DNA from: Cadophora sp. MPI-SDFR-AT-0126
Lineage: Eukaryota > Ascomycota > Leotiomycetes > Helotiales > Ploettnerulaceae
NCBI GenBank assembly: GCA_020747065.1
Contig: JAGMVK010000011.1
Location: 1,674,001 to 1,738,000, forward strand
Reading direction: 5' to 3'
DNA length: 64,000 bases
Shown here one piece after another: positions 56,518-64,000 of the stretch. The notes beneath the pieces are model-generated. The model was not told the origin of the DNA and did no database searches. It saw only the letters and a program-made list of their open reading frames with translations. Numbering within the stretch: position 1 is the stretch's first letter; each line of letters opens with the position of its first letter. The translations under genes were made by a program, and so were the position numbers.

Positions 56518-59500
56518 ATGGACCCCCAGAATCCCGGATCCGACCGCACGAGCCCGACTCCTGTCCCGACAGCAGCTCCAAGCCCTTTCAAATGTAATGT
56601 CTGTCAGAGGAGCTACTCCCGAGTCGATCACTTAGCTCGGCATTTCCGTACACGTATGTTTTGGACTCACTGCCCCCTGTCTGGCAAAGATTAGATGCTG
56701 ATTCTGGAGCTTCTGGCGAATAGACACGGCTGAAAAGGCATATCGTTGTGACGTTTGTTCGAAGTCGTTCACCAGAGCGTGAGTCTCCACTTGTGAGAGC
56801 TGAAGTTGTTTGCATCTTCGTCCACGCAATGGTAACGAAGAGATCTCGACTAACACAGACAGAGATCTGTTGAAAAGGCATGCTTCCGCTCACACAGACA
56901 GTCGCCGAAACCGTAGGAGCCATCAGCCACGTGCTGGCCGGGTTTCTCAAGCTTGTAAGGCATGCGCAGGAGCAAAGCTGAAATGTAAGGAAGAGAAACC
57001 TTGTCAGAGATGTGTCTCCAAAGGCATCAGATGTGACTACAACGAGCAAGAACACAGAAGTGTGGAATCTTGGCGCGGAGGAAGCATCGATGACAGCTTC
57101 ACTCAAGGTAATGGTGGTGGGATGACAGATGTGGTGAGGGCAAACGCGATGGATTATGATTCCGGAAACGGTGCAGAACTCGAAGACTGGATGCTTGGAA
57201 ATGCTCAAAATGTTCATGGACAGGTTGGTTCGAGCAGCATGGATCGTATGCACCCTTTCTCTAGCTATGTCGGCCAGGTTCTGATGCTCTGCTAGATATG
57301 TCCGGGATGCTACCCGCCGATCCTAACGCGGATGTCATGATGGAAGTCAACGACAACCTGTTTGCTGATTTCCTCCGAGATATTATGATGCCTCCCCAAT
57401 CCGGACCATATAACGGCCAGATCCATGTTGACGGTGTTGATACTCCCTCAATCGCGTTCCGAGATCTCTTTTCCTTTGGCCAGGATTCTAATCTCGAGCT
57501 CAACAATCAAGACTACACCCTCATGGACTTTTATCAAGGAAAGACTATAGCAGAGCCACCTCCACCGAGGCCTCCAAATCCAACGTCTGTTTCATTCCAG
57601 GCCCAAACACCTCAATCAGAGGCTACAAATCAACCCAATTCCGAAAGTCTAGCGCTTGGAACGGAAGCGTTCAAGCGATCACTTTGGTGCTGGACTCCAG
57701 TGCGGCAAGATGCGGGGCATCAAGAACAGTCAAATTTCAACCTCCAGCCGGAAGATGCACCCAATCTGGGAACCCAGTTCGTGGTCAGTGAGCAGGTGGC
57801 TGCCAAAGTCTTTGGACCCGAAGCTCGGGACAAGATCGTTGCTATGATTCTCAGTACCTGTGATCGGAAGAACTTTTCAAAAGTCATGTCGTCGTTTCCT
57901 TCAGCTGAGCTTTTGAACAGCTTGATGCAGTGTTTTCTTGCCTCCCATATCGCGCAGAATGATACCTGGATACATCTACCGACATTGAAAATTGGCAAGT
58001 TGAGACCAGAGTTGCTGGCGAGTTTCTTGGCCGCCGGAGCTATGTTCAGCTCTTCACTTACTATCAGGAAATTGGGCTTTGCAATCCAGGAGGCTGTGCG
58101 ATTTTCGGTACCCAAAGTGGTCAGTACCTCTATTGTATAAAAACCTGGAAAGAATGAAGGCTGTCTAACCCATCTGCACATCAGTGCGAAGAAAACAATT
58201 CAGTCACTCGGGATCTAACCCTGCTGCAAGGATTTGTCCTGAGTCTCGATGTTGGTCTGTGGAGTGGGAATAAGAGAAAGATAGAGTTGGCGGAAAGTCA
58301 AGCATTGGTTGTCGTAACGGTATGCTATCAGTTCTGTACCCTATGCGACGTAACTCATGTCTCTAGATGTGCCGAAGAGCGAGTCGTATGCTACGCTCCA
58401 ACTACCAAACCATTAGACCTCTAGAATCGGACACCGGAAAAGTGCTTGATCAGAAGTGGCGTGCATGGGCTGAGCAGGAATCACTGAAGAGGTATGTCTT
58501 CTCGAAAATCTGTACGAGTGAACTGGGTTGACATTTGCCCAGGCTTATATTCCACCTCTTCATCCGTGATGCACAGACAAGCATGTGTCTTGTGGTTCCT
58601 ACTATCATCTCTTACTCGGAACTCACCCTCCCTCTGCCCCTTCCAAACGCCCTTTTCCTAGCGCCCACTGCCGCAGCCTGGAAGGCACTATACCCATCTC
58701 AAACACTCACAAATCGTGTTCCGTCACTCCCACAATGTCTCTACGATCTCTCTCCACTAAATGCAGCCGGGGCCCATCGCCATCTCGACATACCACTTTG
58801 TCTGTCGCTGGTTGCATATGGGATGTGGGGTCTAATCCTGGAATTCCGTACTCTCAATTCAGTTCTGAGGGCACATCCAACCCCTGACCAATCATACGGC
58901 TCCAACACCCTGGTAATCGGACACAGACATCAAGAACTCTGTCAATTGCTACAACACTTCACTGTTTCGCTTCCCAGCGCAGTTGTACATAATCGCCAAG
59001 CAGCTCCTGTCCCTACCACCACACTCGAGTCCCGAATCCTCGCATCGCTACTTCTCACACATTTACATGTATCCTTCAACGACATTCAATTATTTGCTGG
59101 TAGGGAAGGCGACGAAGAGGCTAGAAGAGTATACCCAGGCCTCCAAACGTGGGTAGAAAGCCGAGAGGCTCGAACTGCGCTATGGCATGCTGGGCAAGTG
59201 GTTCGTTACGCGAAGATGCTCGGTGCGGTCAGGGAGTTCTTTGCTGTGGCTGTATACCATGCAAGTCTGACGTTCTGGGCTTACGGAGTCCTGAGGCTTG
59301 GAGGTGAGAGGATGAACAACGTTGATCACTCCTCTGGCGATGAGAACTTGCTCGTTTGGCTTGATGGCGACGAAGTGGAAGATGTCAAGAGATTCGTGGC
59401 ATTGGGAAGCGGGATGCCATGTTTCTCGGCGGCTGGCAAAGTCGCTAGACTTTCGGAGCCAGAAAAAGTGATGAATGCAATCATTAATGTCTTGAAAGGT

Positions 59501-59617
59501 GTCGATGATAATGGGTCTACCAAGGACGAGCAAACAGTGATACCGCCCTTGGTGGAGAATCTCAGTCAATTGATCACGGAGCTAGGAAGCGCAGCTAGGG
59601 CTGTCATGAGCAATTGA
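56518..59617 (+). CDS. transcription factor with two C2H2 fingers plus a Zn2Cys6 cluster
   Basis: Seven exons (56518-56653, 56724-56778, 56863-57245, 57296-58119, 58185-58319, 58367-58491, 58543-59617) give about 910 aa. The first finger is FKCNVCQRSYSRVDHLARHF, closed by RTHT across intron 1. The second is YRCDVCSKSFTRADLLKRH, split by intron 2. Straight after comes the zinc cluster QACKACAGAKLKCKEEKPC followed by QRCVSKGIRCDY. An acidic linker and a long Fungal_trans-type region follow (RLIFHLFIRDAQTSMCLVVP, ALYPSQTLTNRVPSLPQCLY). Intron 4 (57246-57295) removes an apparent stop; its GTATGC donor joins SSSMD to HMSGMLPADPN. This dual architecture is a known regulator class in Pezizomycotina, often next to metabolic clusters. 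Genes to its right (SDR, flavoenzyme fusion, cupin) are the likely targets. Confidence 0.88.
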
Positions 59618-59684
59618 TCTAATCGTTGTGCTCATTATTTGGTTGTCTCGGATACGATTGCACAACCCAGCCCAAATCTACTGT

Positions 59685-60603
59685 CTACAACGACCACCCA
59701 GCATCAATGATAGCATTTGAGCCGGTCACACTCTTGCTCTTCGCAAAACAGAAGACCTGCTCTGCGACATCTTCGACAGTTGCGAAGCGGTTCAATTTCG
59801 TCTTGGCTTTGGAAGCATCCAGCTTTTCCTGTGGGAACTTTAGCCCCCATTCCTACGTATGTTAGCACTTCTCAGGCAAAAGGATATTTACAACCGAATT
59901 ACTGTGAGAAGAAGTCCTGGAGATACAGAATTCACTCTGATATGTGGCCCAGATATCGTGGCCAGTGTCTTGACAAGGTGAAGTTGAGCAGCTTTGGTTA
60001 CGGAGTACGCCTGCTTGGTGATTAGCGACTTTTGTCACAAGGACCAGCATCAAGAGGGATGGTCAACGCGACGCTTATTATACCACAAGGGTATGTCAGG
60101 AAGCAACTCACGATAGAACTGCCGCTGGGCTTCACACCAGCCAGACTAGCCGTCGTGATGAAACAGCCTTCAGAGGCTTCCAAGTGCTTCTTCGCAGCAT
60201 GAAATAACCACAAATGTGACTTAACATTCATATTCCAACAGCGGTCCCAAATGTCCTCATCAAGGTTATCTTCCAGGTCATTGAAATTCGTAACCAGAGT
60301 CCAACCACCATTAGAAAACACTACATCCAATCTTCCCATTCCACTTATGACTTCATCAACCAACCGAGCAATATCCGTCTTCTGCGTCAAGTCGGCTTTG
60401 ATACTGAGGAAATTTTGCTTCGCGTCCTTCGATGGTGCGATGGGTGATACCCTCTCAAGCTCGACGAGCAAATCTGAAGCTCGCTTTTCATTGCTGGAAT
60501 AGTTGATTACGACTCTGTATCCTGCCGTTGCGAATACCTTCGCTGTAGCAGCTCCCACTCCAGCTGAGCCAGCGGTCACGAGGACGACAGGGGCAATCGA
60601 CAT
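59685..60603 (-). CDS. short-chain dehydrogenase/reductase
   Basis: Three exons (60603-60112, 60010-59903, 59852-59685) give 255 aa, the normal size of a classical SDR. Cofactor motif: VVLVTAGSAGVGAATAKVFA (TGxxxGxG variant with Ala for Gly2). The adenine side is YRVVINYSSNEKRA; the Asp for the adenine ring is in FLSIKADLTQ. NNAG is altered to SNGG (DVVFSNGGWT). The catalytic Ser lies in CFITTASLAGVKPSGSS and the Tyr/Lys as AYSVTKAAQLHLVKTLA at the start of exon 2. The C-terminus is VSPGLLLTEWGLKFPQEKLD and the final GSNAIIDAGWSL. It is divergent from the flavoenzyme fusion gene with a 451 bp spacer, so the two probably act in one pathway; the substrate is unknown. Confidence 0.88.
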
Positions 60604-61054
60604 TGTGAAGACTGTCGGATTTAGGACGATATGGGTGATTGTATTGTGTGTTATGTAAGTGAGTATCCAATCGGCTTCCTAGTCCAAATTCTGATCAATT
60701 GACATTCAAACAGAATGTGGCATCTCAACCCCACCCTTCATCGCCATCATGAGAAGTGCGGGGCTCGGCAACAAGTGGAGGAGCTTTGTACTGAGCCGAG
60801 AAAAATAGGGGGTCGCTGTCCACTTCCCGAAGCGAGAACTGGTGAGATTCTACCCCACGTTCTGAACAGCTCTAAACTTTCAGCCGGCTCGGGAACGAGG
60901 TTCTGAATCAGGATATGGAGTGAGCTTGCTAGTAATTGAGAGCACCTCCAAGCTTGATGCGATTTATTTTTCACTTCTGCGAACTGCCTTCACGTTCCGG
61001 TTTCAAAGAATTTCTACGGTCTTGTTTACTTTGGCTTTGATACACAACGACAAG
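60604..61054. promoter_or_regulatory. shared promoter, SDR / flavoenzyme fusion, with repeated CTCGG motifs
   Basis: This 451 bp divergent region holds three related GC motifs within 135 bp: GGGCTCGGCA (60761-60770), GAGCCGAG (60793-60800, inverted) and CCGGCTCGGG (60884-60893). The spaced inverted CTCGGC/GCCGAG pair would suit a dimeric zinc-cluster regulator. Confidence 0.45.
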
Positions 61055-63473
61055 ATGGCTACCAAATTCTACAATCCAGAAAACAACACGATGGCCAATG
61101 GTCACGGTAAGTCCCTTGTTAACGGTCATACCAATGGGACAAGTGGACCGAGACCCCTCGATATTGCGATTATTGGAGCCGGTATTGGTGGGCTTTCTGC
61201 TGCCATCGGCCTGAGAAAAAATGGCCACAAAGTATCTGTGAGTTCTTACACTACTATTTGATCGCTAAAAATCATTCTGATATGATTCCTAGTTATACGA
61301 ACAATCGCAATTCGCCAGTGAGACAGGCGCCGCCATCCACTTGGCGCCCAACTCCAACGGGCTTCTCAGACGGCATGGCATTATGGCCGAGGAGTTTGGT
61401 GCGGTAGAGATGTGCAGATTAGCAGAGTACGACTCGAAAGGATTTGAGACCAGGAAAGTAGACCTCCAAGAGCAGAACAAATTGTGGCAGCATCCGTGGA
61501 TGTTGGTACATCGAGTCAAGCTACATGACAGATTGAAGCTGGTGGCTACTGGGAAGGAGGGGAGGGGGATACCTGCTGAGCTTCATCTGTCGAGTAAAGT
61601 TGTGGAAGTTGACCCGGAGAATGCCACATTCGCTTTGGAGAGTGGAGAGAAGGTGCAAGCGGATTTGATTTTAGGCGCAGATGGAATATATGTGAGTGGG
61701 CCTGGATTCTTGAACATGCGGTATCTGACTCATGATTAAGTCGAAAACGAGACAATTTGTTTCTGGTCAACCTAGCAAGCTCTTCGGTTCAGGCAAAGCG
61801 GCTTTCCGATTCTTGATTTGCCGGAAAACAGCTTGCGAGGATCCGCAGCTTGCCAAGCTGTTGGAGAATGACAACGAACTTGTCATCTGGTATGGGACTG
61901 ACAGGAGAGTTGTTGTATATCCATGCGACAACAATGAACTTTTGAACTTCGTTTGCATTCATCCAGAAGATGAGTCGCAGGGTGGCTCTACAGGTATATT
62001 TTCATTTCCGCGATAATAGTACCTATACTAAAGGTTCACAGAGTGGAATAAGCAAGGATCGCTCGACCAGCTTCTCAAAGTTTACCAGGATTTCGATCCA
62101 AAACTCCTTGCTCTATTCAGGAAAGCTGATCCCGACAGCTTAAAGGTATGGAAGCTGCTCGATATGGAGGTTTTGCCTACTTGGGTGAAGGGGAAGTTGG
62201 CGATTTTGGGAGATGCAGCACATCCATTCCTTCCACGTAAGTCCCTCTACTCTGAGTATATTCTAATTAAGCACATACTGACGAGAACTAGACCAAGGTC
62301 AAGGTGGTGGGGTTGCGATGGAAGATGCCGCCACTCTGTCCGTTGTGCTCCCTCTTGGTACCACCCCAGAAGAGATTCCTGAACGATTGCAACTGTACGA
62401 GAAGATTCGGTACGAACGAGCCAACAACATCCAAGAATATTCTCGTCAAGCTGGGAAGGACTTTGTAGACGGGAAGCCCACGGTTGACAGTACGTACCCA
62501 CTCTGAGTTTGTGCAAACCGAACTGACTTCGGAAGTGATGAAATACACAGCATACAACTTCGGCTTCGACGAATACGACAACTCAACTAACATCTTCACC
62601 AAATGGCGTCGAAACAAAAATCCTAATGTCTATTGGCGCATGCCAGTCGCGTTTGGCCCAGCACCAGGACCGCGACAAGACATCTGGGGAAATCCTCGAC
62701 CATCACTCGCCCAGACCTTCCTCACAGCCTCCATCAAATTCAAAACCTCCCGCACATTCCTGCAAAACCTTTTCCCAACCGAGTCCTTCAAATTCAAATC
62801 TCCCGGCTCAGTGGCTTATGCAAGCTTCTCAACTACCACACTGGGCAACATGACTTGGCTCGGAGGAGGCGGCTACAACCACTTCGGCCTGTACATTCAC
62901 GGCGTGCAGTACACGAAAAAGGACGGCTCGACTATCGATGGAACTTACATGCCTCTTCTCTTCGAATCGCTCACTGATCCTATCGTGAGTGGAAGAGATG
63001 AGCTAGGCATGCCGAAAGTGTACTGCGCCATTGACATCCATCGTCGAGCATCCAGCTACCGTATGGCTGCATCATGGCAAGGCGCCAAGTTCTGCGACTT
63101 CACGCTCGAGGGACTAGAGACGGTCGATCCGAGCGCTGAGAAGGGCACTATCGGAGGAGAAGCCGACTACGGAATCTTGGTGCACAGATATATCCCGGCT
63201 GTCGGCCGTGAAATGAAGGGGAAAGCAGATGCTGAATACTCGGTTGTGGTGCCGCATGAAGAGGAGTCGAAAGTCGTTCCAAGTACGGTGAAGAAAGTCG
63301 AGAAGCCTACGAGGGCGAGTGTCAAGTTTGATTCTTTGGACGTGGATGCACTGCCGACGCTGCATCATATTGTTTCTGTATTGGTGGATATTCCCATTTA
63401 TGAGGTCGTTGGATCGAAGATCGTGGAAGGTACGGGAGTGCCCGATGTTAGTTCAGCAAGGAGGATTGAATAG
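61055..63473 (+). CDS. FAD-dependent monooxygenase fused to an acetoacetate-decarboxylase-like domain
   Basis: Six exons (61055-61237, 61293-61691, 61741-61993, 62042-62236, 62292-62489, 62536-63473) give 721 aa. Residues about 35-440 form a salicylate-hydroxylase-type flavoprotein: IAIIGAGIGGLSAAIGLRKN (FAD GxGxxG), the QADLILGADGIY DG motif, KLAILGDAAHPFLP + HQGQGGGVAMEDAA (GD motif, joined by an intron), and the C-terminal YNFGFDEYDNST, YWRMPVAFGPAPGPRQDIWG. From about residue 450 to the end is a domain of the acetoacetate decarboxylase superfamily: GNMTWLGGGGYNHFGLYIHG, VSGRDELGMPKVYCAIDIHR, SYRMAASWQGAKFCDFTLEG. The lysine in GMPKV aligns with the Schiff-base lysine; the neighbouring Lys that tunes it is Val here. 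The frame is open through the join. A hydroxylation followed by decarboxylation or ring/keto chemistry on one substrate is plausible. The cofactor half looks active. Confidence 0.88.
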
Positions 63474-63799
63474 TTGCGTTCTGTAATGGTGATTAGCTAC
63501 TTCAACAATTTCTAGCGTCATACGAATTATTTATTCTTGACTCTTACGTTCTGTTTGGGCGGGATTGGGGCCAACAAGCCACTTCGCTACTTGTGCGATT
63601 CTCTGAAGCAGCTGTGTAATTTTGAAAACATTTAAGCGAGCAAGTCTTCCGAAATCTAATGGGAACCCCTGTGGCTTTTGTCTGCTCTTCCCTAAACATA
63701 CACGAACTCAAAATCAAGCCATGATAGATTCTCCGTGGGGAAACATCAAACTGCAAGCTTTGAACGCATTAGATTTTCAAATGATAGGCAGGATAATAT
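63474..63799. other. intergenic, convergent 3' regions
   Basis: This is a short spacer between the fusion gene and the cupin gene. Nothing was recognised in it. Confidence 0.5.
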
Positions 63800-64000
63800 T
63801 CAATTTCCCGACTTTGGAACTTCTAATCCCCCATAATCCTCTCCCAACTTCTTGCCCTCAACCTGAATAGGTTTACTCTCCTGCAGAATATACAACATAC
63901 GAGCCCAATTCGTCTGGCTCATATTCTTCCACGCATGGATGGTGCCACGTTGCACACTCATATCCCCTCTTTCCATCACTCTGGATTCTCCATCGTCCAG
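63800..64000 (-). CDS. cupin-domain protein, 3' end
   Basis: The last 66 codons and a TGA of a minus-strand gene continue beyond the window. The frame reads LDDGESRVMERGDMSVQRGT, then IHAWKNMSQTNWARMLYILQ, then ESKPIQVEGKKLGEDYG. The RGDMSVQRGTIHAWKN part is the second cupin motif (G-D-x-x-x-x-P/R-G-x-x-H-x-W-x-N) with its metal-binding His. It resembles the single-domain cupin proteins common in fungal metabolic clusters, where they are thought to bind or isomerise small oxygenated compounds. It converges with the flavoenzyme fusion and may be part of the same cluster; the start is outside the window. Confidence 0.8.
   Translation of the reverse strand: MDDGESRVMERGDMSVQRGTIHAWKNMSQTNWARMLYILQESKPIQVEGKKLGEDYGGLEVPKSGN

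Noticed and set aside
57246..57295. Apparent stop codon breaking the large zinc-finger regulator
   Set aside because: A GTATGC...CTAG intron of 50 nt removes it and joins SSSMD to HMSGMLP in frame, so the gene is intact.
1..64000. CRISPR arrays, rRNA genes, bacterial-type operons
   Set aside because: None seen; introns and gene families show a fungal nuclear genome.

Overview
The window is nuclear DNA of a filamentous ascomycete. Genes carry short GT-AG introns (about 45-160 nt, often with a CTGAC/CTAAC-like branch site), and the families are typical of Pezizomycotina (Zn2Cys6 regulators, AA11 LPMO, GH6 cellobiohydrolase, DHA1/DHA2 and SIT transporters, berberine-type oxidases). A plant-associated or saprotrophic Leotiomycete is plausible, but that is an inference from gene content. 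About thirty protein genes can be supported, most with full exon structure. No rRNA, tRNA or CRISPR was recognised. LEFT PART (1-31 kb), mainly conserved genes: the 3' end of NUS1; an EF-hand protein and MED8 (divergent); an F-box-like hypothetical; an SDR; a cytosolic GH5; a three-exon unknown protein; a gene-poor 4.7 kb stretch with a MITE-like element at 13.4 kb; a DUF5672-like type II membrane protein; a 14-TM DHA2 transporter; MAM33; a syntaxin-8-like SNARE; a small mitochondrial protein; OHCU decarboxylase; XAP5/FAM50; and a secreted GH6 enzyme. MIDDLE (31-45 kb), accessory: a LigB/DODA-type dioxygenase, a berberine-bridge-type oxidase and a DHA1 transporter form a possible small catabolic or biosynthetic group. 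They are followed by a membrane-anchored AA11-like LPMO, a processive GT2 glycosyltransferase and another DHA1 transporter. RIGHT PART (45-57 kb) looks rearranged: a gutted fructosyl-amine/sarcosine-oxidase-like pseudogene, a monocarboxylate-type transporter, a Zn2Cys6 regulator facing a siderophore-iron transporter, and several repeats. The regulator and the siderophore transporter each have an exact ATCWGATAA site (the published consensus of the iron-sensing GATA repressor SreA) upstream of the start codon. Two copies of a GC-rich element with paired CGGCGCCG palindromes lie upstream of the monocarboxylate transporter and the siderophore transporter, in the same orientation relative to the genes. 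This makes an iron-responsive regulator/transporter locus the best candidate for an undescribed system. RIGHT END (56.5-64 kb): a large regulator with two C2H2 fingers plus a Zn2Cys6 cluster, an SDR, a flavin monooxygenase fused to an acetoacetate-decarboxylase-like domain, and a cupin running off the window look like a compact metabolic cluster. The SDR and the fusion enzyme share a 451 bp promoter.
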